A stretch of 64,000 nt of DNA from Vondammii sp040505895. Its GTDB lineage: Bacteria > Pseudomonadota > Gammaproteobacteria > Chromatiales > Chromatiaceae. Location: NCBI GenBank assembly GCA_040505895.1, contig JBEVXU010000018.1:124001-188000 (forward strand), written 5' to 3'. The position numbers and the translations under genes were made by a program. Shown one piece after another: positions 35,236 through 44,179 of the stretch (the first letter of the stretch is position 1; each line of letters begins with the position of its first letter). Below the pieces are notes generated by a model. The model did not search any database and was not told the origin of the DNA. It saw only the letters and a list, made by a program, of their open reading frames with translations.

Positions 35236-35943
35236 TTATATTCCCAGATAGGCCTTCTGCACGTTCGGGTTGACCAACAACTTCTCCGCCTGGTCGCTAA
35301 GTGTAATCCTGCCGTTCTCAATGACATAGCCACGATCAGCAATCTGTAGCGCCTGTTTAGCATTCTGCTCCACCAGAAAGATAGTGGTGTTGTGCTCCTC
35401 GTTGATCTTCTTGATGATCTCAAATATCTGTTTAATGATCAGAGGCGCCAACCCCATGGAGGGCTCGTCAAGCAGCAGCAGTTGCGGTCTTGCCATCAGG
35501 GCACGAGACATGGCAAGCATCTGCTGCTCTCCCCCGCTGAGGGTGCCGCCAGCCTGGCCGGCACGCTCAGCAAGAATTGGAAAGAGTGAGAACACGTAAT
35601 CAATATCACGCTTGATCCCCTCCTTATCGGTACGAAGAAAAGCACCCATATCGAGATTCTCCCTCACCGATAGGTGAGGAAAGATATGGCGCCCTTCAGG
35701 AACCTGACAAATCCCCATGGCAACGATCCGGTCGGGACTCTCCTTGTGGATTGGCCGGCCTTCAAACAGGACTTCGCCCGAGCGTGGAGGAACAATGCCG
35801 CAAACCGACATCAGGGTGGTACTCTTTCCTGCGCCGTTGGCGCCGATCAGAGTAATAACCTCCCCCTTCTGAATCTCCAGACTAACGTCCCTCAGGGCCT
35901 GAATATTGCCGTAGTAGGCCTCTATATTGCGAAGCTCAAGCAT
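35236..35943 (-). CDS. livF: branched-chain amino acid ABC transporter ATP-binding protein LivF
   Basis: About 235 residues from ATG 35943 (MLELRNIEAYYGN); an upstream ATG at 35955 is less likely. Walker A GANGAGKST, signature LSGGEQQM, Walker B LLLLDEPSMGLAP. Second ATPase of the livKHMGF importer. Start overlaps the livG stop by eight bases. Confidence 0.94.
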   Translation of the reverse strand: MLELRNIEAYYGNIQALRDVSLEIQKGEVITLIGANGAGKSTTLMSVCGIVPPRSGEVLFEGRPIHKESPDRIVAMGICQVPEGRHIFPHLSVRENLDMGAFLRTDKEGIKRDIDYVFSLFPILAERAGQAGGTLSGGEQQMLAMSRALMARPQLLLLDEPSMGLAPLIIKQIFEIIKKINEEHNTTIFLVEQNAKQALQIADRGYVIENGRITLSDQAEKLLVNPNVQKAYLGI

Positions 35944-36724
35944 CGCTATCATCACCCAGATAGGCCTTGATCACATCAGGATTACTGCGTACCTCTTCGG
36001 GTGTTCCTTCGGCTATCTTGGTGCCGTAGTCCATGACAAAAATCCGATGGGAGAGGCTCATTACCAGTTTCATATCATGTTCAATAAGCAGAATGGACTG
36101 CCCTTCGGACTGTAAGCGATTGATCAACTGGTCAAGATCCTGTGTCTCCTGGGGATTCATGCCGGCAGCGGGCTCATCCAGCAACAGTAGAAAGGGGTCG
36201 GTGGCGAGGGCGCGGCCGATCTCCAAACGCCGCTGAGCACCATAGGAGAGATTACCGGCAAACTCATCGGCCTGTTCGGCAAGCCCCACCTTCTCCAGTA
36301 GATGATAGCTTCGCTCAATTGTCTCCTGCTCTTCCCGTCGCGTCGCTTCTGTACGAAAGATAGCGCCTATAATGTGGGAGCGGGTGCGGCAGTGGCGGCC
36401 AATCATCACATTCTCCAACACCGTCATTTTCTGGAACAGCCGGATATTTTGGAAGGTGCGCGCCATCCCCTTCTCGGTCACCTGATTTGGTTTCAGGCCA
36501 TTCAGTCGGATCGTCTTTTTATCAGGTGGATTAAGGTGAATGTCACCGGCAGTGGGATTGTAGAGGCCCGTGACACAGTTGAAGAAGGTGGTCTTCCCTG
36601 CCCCATTTGGACCGATCAGTGCGACAATCTCTCCTGATTTAACATCGAGGTCGAGCCGGTTGAGCGCGCGGATACCACCAAAATCCATCGACAGGCCGTT
36701 GACATCAAGTATAGGCGTGCTCAT
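35936..36724 (-). CDS. livG: branched-chain amino acid ABC transporter ATP-binding protein LivG
   Basis: 262 residues. Walker A GPNGAGKTTFFN, LivG-type insert, signature NLSYGAQRRLEIGRAL, Walker B LLLLDEPAAGMNP. First ATPase of the importer. Overlaps livM by four bases at its start. Confidence 0.95.
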   Translation of the reverse strand: MSTPILDVNGLSMDFGGIRALNRLDLDVKSGEIVALIGPNGAGKTTFFNCVTGLYNPTAGDIHLNPPDKKTIRLNGLKPNQVTEKGMARTFQNIRLFQKMTVLENVMIGRHCRTRSHIIGAIFRTEATRREEQETIERSYHLLEKVGLAEQADEFAGNLSYGAQRRLEIGRALATDPFLLLLDEPAAGMNPQETQDLDQLINRLQSEGQSILLIEHDMKLVMSLSHRIFVMDYGTKIAEGTPEEVRSNPDVIKAYLGDDSDA

Positions 36725-37971
36725 TGGGCATCACCTTCTGCAGCCTGCCGCTCACGCTCACCCCGTTTTCTATACCGGTAGGTACGACGGACACTGGAGA
36801 TGATGCCCTGTGGGCGGAACACCATCATAGTGACCAGAATGGCTCCAAATGCGAGCATCCGGTAATCCGACAGTGCCCGTAGGTACTCAGGAAGCAAAAT
36901 AAGCACTAATGCACCAACAACCACCCCCAGAATAGATCCCATGCCACCCAGTACTACAATAGAGAGAATGATCGCCGACTCCAGAAAAGTGAAACTGGCC
37001 GGATTGATAAAGGTGGTCTTGGCCGCAAAAAAGACTCCAACCATACCGGCCCAGGTGGCACCAAGGGCAAAAGCGGTCAATTTTGTCTTGGTCTTGTCGA
37101 TGCCCATCGCCTGACAGGCGATCTCATCTTCCCGCAAGGCGATCCATGCTCTTCCCAGTCGCGAGTCCTGCAACCGGTTAACAACAAATATCGTGATCAA
37201 TACCATCACTATCAATAGGTAGTAAAGATAGGTGATCGCCATATCCAGTGAGAGTTCAAGACCGAACAGCCCGGGACGATCGATATTGGAGATACCACTG
37301 GGCCCTTGGGAAAACTCATTCCAGTTTTCCATGATCAACCGAATGATCTCACCAAAACCGAGGGTGACGATGGCGAGGTAGTCTCCTCGTAGTCGCAGCA
37401 CAGGAAAGCCGAGCAGAATGCCGAAGAATGCCGCCAGAATGGCGCCGATCGGCAGTGCCATCCAGAATCCCAGATCAAAATGGAAGTTGAGTAAGGCGTA
37501 GCTGTAGGCACCCACCGCATAGAAAGCGACATAGCCAAGATCAAGAAGCCCAGCCACACCCACAACAATATTGAGCCCCAGCCCCAGTACCACATACATC
37601 AGTGCCGTTGTCATGACATTGGTCTGATAGGTGGAGAAGAGAAAAGGAAATGCCAGGGCAAATACAAAAATAGCACCGGCCAGTGGATAGAGGTAGCGTG
37701 GCTCACGAAGAATCACCTGGACCAGTGGATCACGTGCCGGAGCCTGACAGGCCGCCTTGCGGTCCCGCCGACGCGCTTGTTGGGCAAAGAAGACCTTGCC
37801 AAGCATGGAGAGCGTGAAACTGCCAATGGCAACAAAAAAGAGGTTCTCCCAGCGCCAGATGACCGTCTTCTCGATGGGATCGGCTTTGATCACCATAATT
37901 GGGAAGGTCAAAAAGGAGAACCAGAGAGAGACAATCAGGGATTTTTTCAGTTCGCTGAAGGAAGTCATCAT
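36721..37971 (-). CDS. livM: branched-chain amino acid ABC transporter permease LivM
   Basis: 416 residues, about 9-10 hydrophobic segments, with the permease core (NIVVGVAGLLDLGYVAFYAVG, RLRGDYLAIVTLGFGEIIRL, FFAAKTTFINPASFTFLESA). The extended N-terminus (about 90 residues) is normal for LivM of this group. The C-terminus is basic/acidic and cytoplasmic. Abuts livH with no gap. Confidence 0.95.
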   Translation of the reverse strand: MMTSFSELKKSLIVSLWFSFLTFPIMVIKADPIEKTVIWRWENLFFVAIGSFTLSMLGKVFFAQQARRRDRKAACQAPARDPLVQVILREPRYLYPLAGAIFVFALAFPFLFSTYQTNVMTTALMYVVLGLGLNIVVGVAGLLDLGYVAFYAVGAYSYALLNFHFDLGFWMALPIGAILAAFFGILLGFPVLRLRGDYLAIVTLGFGEIIRLIMENWNEFSQGPSGISNIDRPGLFGLELSLDMAITYLYYLLIVMVLITIFVVNRLQDSRLGRAWIALREDEIACQAMGIDKTKTKLTAFALGATWAGMVGVFFAAKTTFINPASFTFLESAIILSIVVLGGMGSILGVVVGALVLILLPEYLRALSDYRMLAFGAILVTMMVFRPQGIISSVRRTYRYRKRGERERQAAEGDAQ

Positions 37972-38874
37972 CTACACCTTCTGGATCTCTGATTTGCCCA
38001 GCAACCCTGAGGGCTTAAAGATCAGAATCAGTACCAACAGAGAGAAGGCAAAAACGTCCTCATAGTCACTGGAGATATAACCGGTAGCAAAACTCTCGGT
38101 AAGGCCGAGGATAAAACTGCCCAGCACAGCGCCGGGAATGGAGCCAATTCCCCCCAGAACCGCCGCAGTAAAGGCCTTGATGCCGGCGATAAAGCCAATA
38201 TAGAAGTTGATCTGGCCAATATGTGAGGCGATTAGTACACCACCAATGGCGGCCAGAGAAGAGCCGATAATAAAGGTCATAGAGATGACACGGTCTACAT
38301 TGATCCCTACCAGCATGGCCATAGTGCGATCCTGGGAGGTGGCACGCATCGCCTTGCCGGTGCGACTGAATCTAATCAGTAGCGTGAGACCCAACATCAC
38401 TACAGCCGTGGTTACCAGGATGATCATATCGGTGGTACCGACAATATGGGCCACCGGCTCCATAAACTCAAAATCCGGAATCAGCTGAGGAAAGGCGAGA
38501 AAGTCCGATGTTTGTGCCAGCAGCACATAGTTTTGCAGAAAAATGGACATGCCAATCGCACTAATCAGAGGTGACAGTCTGGGGGCATGACGCAGTGGCT
38601 TGTAGGCCACCTTCTCCACCGTATAACCGTAAGCACTGGACCAGACGGCCGCAGCCAAACCGGCCAGGACAACAATGGATAGCGCAGGAAAACCGTAGAT
38701 CGTCAACACAGAGGCGACTATATAGGCGGTGAAGGCACCAATCATGTAAATCTCACCGTGAGCGAAATTAATCAAACCGATGATGCCGTACACCATGGTG
38801 TACCCCAGCGCGATCAGAGCATAGATGGAGCCCCGAGTCAGACCACTGAAGAGTAACTCAATAAAGTATTCCAT
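37972..38874 (-). CDS. livH: branched-chain amino acid ABC transporter permease LivH
   Basis: 300 residues, multi-spanning. GSIYALIALGYTMVYGIIGLINFAHG near the N-terminus is the hallmark, and ATSQDRTMAMLVGINVDRV is the cytoplasmic coupling loop. Followed directly by livM. Confidence 0.95.
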   Translation of the reverse strand: MEYFIELLFSGLTRGSIYALIALGYTMVYGIIGLINFAHGEIYMIGAFTAYIVASVLTIYGFPALSIVVLAGLAAAVWSSAYGYTVEKVAYKPLRHAPRLSPLISAIGMSIFLQNYVLLAQTSDFLAFPQLIPDFEFMEPVAHIVGTTDMIILVTTAVVMLGLTLLIRFSRTGKAMRATSQDRTMAMLVGINVDRVISMTFIIGSSLAAIGGVLIASHIGQINFYIGFIAGIKAFTAAVLGGIGSIPGAVLGSFILGLTESFATGYISSDYEDVFAFSLLVLILIFKPSGLLGKSEIQKV

Positions 38875-38906
38875 CTGGAAATACTACCTAAACTTAAATA
38901 GTTCAT

Positions 38907-38996
38907 CCCCTCTCACTATAAGGGAGAGGGCCAGGGTGAGGGTGAATAGAAGCAAATGCCTATCTTATAATTCCCCTCACCCCAATTGGGGTGAGG
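38907..38996. repeat. two hairpin-forming repeats between livK and livH
   Basis: CCCCTCTCACTATAAGGGAG (from 38907, stem to 38930) and CCCCTCACCCCAATTGGGGT (from 38973, stem to 38996) are each strong imperfect or perfect palindromes of the same CCCTC/GAGGG style as the other intergenic repeats. In the livK-livH gap they may affect mRNA stability or read-through. Confidence 0.6.
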
Positions 38997-39097
38997 AGGC
39001 TAATGGGACAGTAGTAACCTTGAGTGTTTGCGCTAATTCACGGCCAAAATACAGTTTTTAATTCACTATCATTGGCTAAGGACTGTGGATGAAAAGG

Positions 39098-39131
39098 CAA
39101 AATAAAAGGCCCGAAGCAGACGCCCCGGACC
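39098..39131 (-). terminator. intrinsic terminator after livK
   Basis: On the minus strand GGTCCG pairs with CGGGCC around GGGCGTCTGCTT, then TTTTATTTT (39099-39107 on the plus strand). Located 17 bases past the livK stop, so the binding-protein message can be produced in excess of livHMGF. Confidence 0.75.
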
Positions 39132-39147
39132 CTTAACTCTTACAGTT

Positions 39148-40281
39148 TTAATGCACTTCAACGTACTTGCCGTTCTGTACCTGATACATGGCAAAGCCGA
39201 CACCTACAGCGTCACCACGATCATCAAAGTTAATATTACCGACCGGTGTAGCAACTTTATTCGCCTGCAGCGCTTTTCGGACTGCATCATGATCGGAAGA
39301 ACCTGCGTTCTCAACCGCCTTCAACAGTGCCTGTGCAGCTGCGTAGGCGTTCTCATAGAATGCACCCGGATCGGCACTGTAGGCCTTCTTGTGTGCCGCA
39401 ATAGAAGCGGTAGATAGAGGATTCTTGGAGTTATCCTGAGGACCCGATGCGTAAACACCTTCCGCATTTTTCCCAGCTACCTTGATAAAGGTGTCATCCT
39501 TCACGCCATCATCAGAGATAAAGAGTGTCTTCATCCTCTTCTTGCGCATCTGAGTGACAATCTTGGAGGCCTCTGGATGATAGCCGCCAAAGATCACTGC
39601 CTCAGCACCTGAGTGTTTGATCTTCTGAACAACAGCAGAGTAATCCACTGCACCTGGGGTCACGCCTTCATAAAGCACGACCTCACCTTTATCAGACTCT
39701 TCCAGGAATATCTTGGCAAACTCGGCCAAGCCCTTGCCGTAGTCACCCTTATCATGGATGACGGCAATCTTCTTTACCTTCAGAACGTTGAGAGCAAAAT
39801 CAACTTCGGTCTTGGCCTGGGCGTCATCGGAGGCGATCGTGCGGTAAAAATTGGGATAGTCACCACTCTGGGTCAGCGCCGGATTGGTTGCTGAAGGCGA
39901 CATCACGACAATGCCTGCACTCTTGTAGATCGGCAGTGCCGCCTTGGTTGCACCGGAACAGATATGGCCCAGCACTACATCAACACCATCAGAAACCAGT
40001 TTGGTTGCAGTATTGGTTGCCACCTCCGGCTTGCAGACATCGTCCTCGACCAGCAGTTCAACCTGCTTACCATTGATCCCACCTTTGGCATTCACCTCAG
40101 CGACAACCAGCTCAGCCGCCTTGATGGTAGGTATGCCATAAGATGCGAGGTCACCACTATGGGGACCCGCCACACCTAATTTGATGGTATCTCCAGCCAT
40201 GGCGTTTGGTACCACCAGGGTAAGGCCTATGGCCGCCGCCAGTATTGTCTGCGCAACACTTCTCTTCATTTTTTGCTCCAT
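39148..40281 (-). CDS. livK: branched-chain amino acid ABC transporter substrate-binding protein
   Basis: 377 residues, signal peptide ending near NAMA-GDT, type I periplasmic-binding fold (IKLGVAGPHSGDLASYG, GHICSGATKAALPIYK, VIFGGYHPEASKI). Likely binds Leu/Ile/Val or a related amino acid or amide. Ligand not assigned from sequence. Start at 40281 or the Met four codons in. Confidence 0.94.
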   Translation of the reverse strand: MEQKMKRSVAQTILAAAIGLTLVVPNAMAGDTIKLGVAGPHSGDLASYGIPTIKAAELVVAEVNAKGGINGKQVELLVEDDVCKPEVATNTATKLVSDGVDVVLGHICSGATKAALPIYKSAGIVVMSPSATNPALTQSGDYPNFYRTIASDDAQAKTEVDFALNVLKVKKIAVIHDKGDYGKGLAEFAKIFLEESDKGEVVLYEGVTPGAVDYSAVVQKIKHSGAEAVIFGGYHPEASKIVTQMRKKRMKTLFISDDGVKDDTFIKVAGKNAEGVYASGPQDNSKNPLSTASIAAHKKAYSADPGAFYENAYAAAQALLKAVENAGSSDHDAVRKALQANKVATPVGNINFDDRGDAVGVGFAMYQVQNGKYVEVH

Positions 40282-40537
40282 GATAGATGACAGGGACCTT
40301 CAAGCATAAGTAATCCCCTTCTAAAATGCCATAGATTAAAACTGAGGCGTAACCGCAATCTATATAAGGAGGTAATCCGAATACCCAACGGAAGTTTTCA
40401 TCCCCTCTACCATTAACATAAAGGAACTGCCGTCACACCCAACACCTCCATAACGTGAGCTGATTCAGCACACCAAAATACCCTATAAAAATAATCGGAT
40501 AGGGTAAATATCGCCATCCGTCTACTACACTGTTAGT

Positions 40538-40969
40538 GTGTCCGACAAATGGAACGCTTCAGTGAAAATTATTATTCTCAGAATCCCTCAAGCCACCTCA
40601 AATAGAGAGCTAATGGAGCTGGTTGAGAGCCTTCTGGAGAAGAAGTACCACCTCCCTTTCACAAAAAGAGCCGAAATAATCCACTGTGACATCCTTATCA
40701 TTACCAACCCACAAGGGATACAGGAGCACCATGGACTACTCGTAATTCACCCGGAGAAAGCGGCAGCATGGTTGATCAAACACCTGAGAGGGCAGCGACT
40801 CCACAACAAACCGATCTACGGACGCCAATATTTTGACCGCACTAAAAATGATTCATCGAAAATACCTGATGATGAGCGCAGGCGTCCAGGGCTGCGCCAG
40901 GAAAACAGGGATGTAGTCCACCTGGATGTACATGGTTATGAGCAGTTCACCCAGGAGCATAAAGGGTGA
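40538..40969 (+). CDS. small hypothetical protein, weakly RRM-like
   Basis: 143 residues with a GTG start; GTG 40562 with GGAA seven bases upstream is an alternative. KIIILRIPQATSNRELMELV, then LLVIHPEKAAAWLIKHLRGQ and IYGRQYFDR, mimic the beta1-alpha1 and beta3-alpha2-beta4 order of an RNA-recognition motif. The aromatic RNP consensus is absent. The C-terminal about 40 residues are charged (DDERRRPGLRQ). No close family recognised. Transcribed alone between livK and tcdA, convergent with tcdA. Confidence 0.6.
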   Translation: MSDKWNASVKIIILRIPQATSNRELMELVESLLEKKYHLPFTKRAEIIHCDILIITNPQGIQEHHGLLVIHPEKAAAWLIKHLRGQRLHNKPIYGRQYFDRTKNDSSKIPDDERRRPGLRQENRDVVHLDVHGYEQFTQEHKG

Positions 40970-40995
40970 ACTGAGAGAATCAACCTACCTGAACA

Positions 40996-41799
40996 CTACC
41001 CCTGTTTTCGATTACCCTCTTCCAATTGCCTCAACACATGAGATACGGCTACCAGCCCGAAAGTAGCCGTCACTGAGGTGACCGAGCCAAAACCACCACA
41101 GTTGAGCCCGGATGAAGTTCCCTCTTGTGGTTTTTCATGACACACACCACCTGATGCATCCGGGTAGACAGGTAGTTCATCTGAATAGACGCAAGGGATT
41201 TTAAAGCGTTTCTTGAGATTTCTTGGAAAGTTGTGATCCTTGCGCAACTGTTTGCGCATCTTTTTCAATAGAGGATCGTATTGAGTCCGGCTGAGATCAG
41301 CGAGGCGTACTTTCAGTGGATCAGTCTGCCCTCCTGCACCCCCCACCGTTACCACATTTATTCCGTTACTGTGGCAATGTGCAATGAAAGCCGTCTTGGT
41401 TTTAAAAGCATCAATACAGTCAATCACATAGCTATACTCGGATGTGATCAGGCGTTCAAGGTTGCCGGTCTCAACAAACTCCTCAATACAGTTAATTCGG
41501 CATTGGGGATTGATCTCACGGATACGCTCGGCCATGGCCTCCACCTTGGCTTTTCCAATTTGGCTCTCAAGCGCATGGATCTGGCGATTAATATTGGATT
41601 CCGCCACATGATCAAGATCGATCAGTGTGATCTCACCGATACCGCTGCGAGCCAGTGCCTCTACCGCCCAAGAGCCAACGCCACCAATGCCCACCACGCA
41701 GACATTGGCCTTGCGGAACGCCTCCAAACCATGGACGCCGTAGAGCCTGGCAATACCTCCAAAACGGCGTTGGTAGTCAATCTCTTTAACATCTGTCAT
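40996..41799 (-). CDS. tcdA: tRNA threonylcarbamoyladenosine dehydratase (TcdA/CsdL, E1-like)
   Basis: About 267 residues from the ATG at 41799. Forms cyclic t6A at position 37 of tRNAs using ATP. VCVVGIGGVGSWAVEALARS nucleotide site, NRQIHAL, VIDCIDAFKTK, and the C-terminal GLNCGGFGSVTSVTATFGLV. The frame extends nine codons further upstream, but homology starts at MTDVKEIDYQRRFGG. Confidence 0.93.
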   Translation of the reverse strand: MTDVKEIDYQRRFGGIARLYGVHGLEAFRKANVCVVGIGGVGSWAVEALARSGIGEITLIDLDHVAESNINRQIHALESQIGKAKVEAMAERIREINPQCRINCIEEFVETGNLERLITSEYSYVIDCIDAFKTKTAFIAHCHSNGINVVTVGGAGGQTDPLKVRLADLSRTQYDPLLKKMRKQLRKDHNFPRNLKKRFKIPCVYSDELPVYPDASGGVCHEKPQEGTSSGLNCGGFGSVTSVTATFGLVAVSHVLRQLEEGNRKQG

Positions 41800-41867
41800 T
41801 TTATGACCCAAATAGGCGCTGACCACAGTGGGTCAATACAACGCATAGAGTTTACCAAAAAAGTACC

Positions 41868-42515
41868 CTATGGAAGCCGCCCTATCAGGTTAACGGCCGC
41901 TTTTCTGACAATCAGATTGAAAGAGACCGGATCTTCCGTGCCGGTTTCATAGGCAAAATTCAGCTCCTCCACCGCTTCCCAGGCGATGGTGCCTTTGCTG
42001 ACATCCCAGATCTGCAGGAAAACCCGCACATGAGCCTGTTTTGTCTCCAGCAACCTGATACCCAAGGCGCTGAAGCGGCCTTTTGAGTACTGTAGGAAAT
42101 CAGAGAGTTTCAGTTGAGCAACATAACGCACCCCAACAACCTCACTGATTTTACTCAGGGTCGCTTTTTCAAAAATTCCGGTATCCCGGTAGTTGACCAC
42201 CATCTGACGATAGGGCCCGGCCAGACCGGCCTGATTGATTGCACTCAGTGTTTGAGGAAGTGTCAGCAGGGGGATATCAGGCCGCAGCTCAGCAAGTGTG
42301 TCGGTAAAGACCAGGGCAAACACCTGCTTGTCCTCCTCCTTTCCGGTTACTGTCGTCGGCGTCAGAAAGGCCAGCCCATCACGACTGAGATCACCCTCAT
42401 TCAGATCAATTATCTGCTGCTTGGCACTGGAGTACTCCTGGGTGGTGGAGCAGCCACTCATGCCCAAAGCAAGCAAGATAACCGATATCAGAAAAATTCC
42501 TAATCGTTGCATCAC
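41868..42515 (-). CDS. lipoprotein, CsgG/LpoB-like fold suspected
   Basis: 215 residues. Signal peptide with lipobox LGMSGC, so outer-membrane-anchored or periplasmic. The central TLPQTLSAINQAGL and C-terminal VRVFLQIWDVSKGTIAWEAV resemble the CsgG/LpoB-type fold of proteins that form dimeric or multimeric periplasmic assemblies; this is pattern judgement. Divergent from the adenylate cyclase gene at 42701 with 185 bases between. Confidence 0.7.
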   Translation of the reverse strand: MMQRLGIFLISVILLALGMSGCSTTQEYSSAKQQIIDLNEGDLSRDGLAFLTPTTVTGKEEDKQVFALVFTDTLAELRPDIPLLTLPQTLSAINQAGLAGPYRQMVVNYRDTGIFEKATLSKISEVVGVRYVAQLKLSDFLQYSKGRFSALGIRLLETKQAHVRVFLQIWDVSKGTIAWEAVEELNFAYETGTEDPVSFNLIVRKAAVNLIGRLP

Positions 42516-42700
42516 TCTCTACCTCCTTATGTAAGGAAGTATAGTCGGCAAAGCCACTCATACATGAGAGCAGCCCGTTGTAGGAACAGCATGTCGATAA
42601 CGACACAATCCCCTCAAAGAACTGAGAGCAAAGCTCCCGTTTCCTCCGTAGAGAGTGATACCATTCACGTTTCTCCAATTTAGAGTAAAAAAACGGCCTG

Positions 42701-44179
42701 ATGCGGACAGATAACAATGCCCACCGCGATCCGGATACCAGAACCTTTAGCTGGAAACAGGGAACATTCCCTCTTCCCATCGCCTACAAACTGGCCCTGA
42801 TCATCACCCTGTTGCTGGTAATCGGCATGGGGCTGCTTGGCTTAAGCATCAGCAAAAATCAGAGCCGGCTATTCGATCGTGAGATCACGGCTTACGGAAA
42901 TGCCTTGAGTGCACAGCTGGCCAAAGCCGCCGTCGAGCCTGTTTTGGCCAAAGACCAACTGGCACTCTCCGTGCTCACCAATAATGTGACCAGTAACGTC
43001 GGCATCAAGGGCAGCGCCATCTATTCCGATGAACTGAAGCTGCTGGCAAGCACCGGGCAGATCCCTGAGATATCAACGGAGAATGGTAATCAACCCATTA
43101 CCTGGAAACCCCGCAACGGCACCGAGGCAACCCGAACTTCCTATATCAGCACATTAAAGTTCCGGGATCTCTCCATCGGTTACGCCCTGCTCACCTTCGA
43201 TCGTTCCATATTAGCCCAGGCGCAGCAGCAGGCTATTCATACCATCACCCTGCTCACCCTGGTAATGGTTGTCATTGGCGTATTCGCCGCATTTCTCCTC
43301 GGCCGCCGTCTGTCACGCCCGATAAATCACTTGGTGGACGGCAGCCAGGAGATTTCTGCAGGAAACTATCAATTCCGTTTTACCGAACGTCGCGGAGATG
43401 AACTGGGTCAACTGATGACGGCTCTGAACACCATGACCGCAGGCCTGCAACACAAGGAGCGGGTAGAACAGACCTTTTCACGCCACGTCTCCCCCAAGGT
43501 TGCAAAGGAGCTGCTTAGCGATATGAAGCAGGTTCGATTGGGTGGGCATAATGTCTCTGCAAGCGTGCTGTTCGCAGATATTGTCGGTTTTACCCGCCTC
43601 AGCGAACAGCTGGAAGCGGAAGAGGTCAGCACGCTTCTCAACACCTATTTCACCCTTATCGACCGTACTGCACGGCTCTGCCATGGACACGTGGATAAAT
43701 ATATCGGTGACTGTACGATGCTACTGTTTGGGGCACCAGAGCCAGATGATGCCCACTGCGTGCATGCCGTCAGTTGTGGCATTTTGATCCGCGATCTTGT
43801 CGCTGAGCTGAATGAACAACGTGAAAAAGATGGGCTGGTCACTGTCGATTTCCGTATCGGCATCAACAGTGGCGTTATGCTCGCCGGTAACATGGGATCG
43901 GAAGAGCGCATGGAGTACACGGTGGTCGGTGAAGCGGTTAATCTAGCCTCCCGCCTCTCATCGGCAGCCGATGTCGGGCAAGTGATTGTCAGCGATTCAC
44001 TGAATGACTCCATGCAACTGAATCGGTATTTTTCAACCAAACCATCTGGCACCATTCATCTGCAGGGAGTGAGTGAGCCCATAACCATCCACGAGATCAT
44101 CGAAACACAGGAAGACAATTTTCTCGATGAGTTGCTAGCCACGTCTGCGGGCGTGGATGACATGGAAGCTTCAAGATGA
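42701..44179 (+). CDS. membrane class III adenylate cyclase with HAMP
   Basis: 492 residues. TM1 about 27-50, a periplasmic sensor about 50-175, TM2 about 180-202, HAMP about 203-255, cyclase about 283-460. Catalytic features present: metal Asp in FADIVGFT, second metal Asp in YIGDCTMLLFG, adenine-type Lys in DKYIGD, and transition-state Asn/Arg in NLASRL. EYT replaces the more common DYT at the base-recognition site, so cAMP is likely but cGMP cannot be excluded. Overlaps the next gene by four bases. The kinase at 4021 carries a cyclic-nucleotide-binding domain and could be a downstream target. Confidence 0.92.
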   Translation: MRTDNNAHRDPDTRTFSWKQGTFPLPIAYKLALIITLLLVIGMGLLGLSISKNQSRLFDREITAYGNALSAQLAKAAVEPVLAKDQLALSVLTNNVTSNVGIKGSAIYSDELKLLASTGQIPEISTENGNQPITWKPRNGTEATRTSYISTLKFRDLSIGYALLTFDRSILAQAQQQAIHTITLLTLVMVVIGVFAAFLLGRRLSRPINHLVDGSQEISAGNYQFRFTERRGDELGQLMTALNTMTAGLQHKERVEQTFSRHVSPKVAKELLSDMKQVRLGGHNVSASVLFADIVGFTRLSEQLEAEEVSTLLNTYFTLIDRTARLCHGHVDKYIGDCTMLLFGAPEPDDAHCVHAVSCGILIRDLVAELNEQREKDGLVTVDFRIGINSGVMLAGNMGSEERMEYTVVGEAVNLASRLSSAADVGQVIVSDSLNDSMQLNRYFSTKPSGTIHLQGVSEPITIHEIIETQEDNFLDELLATSAGVDDMEASR

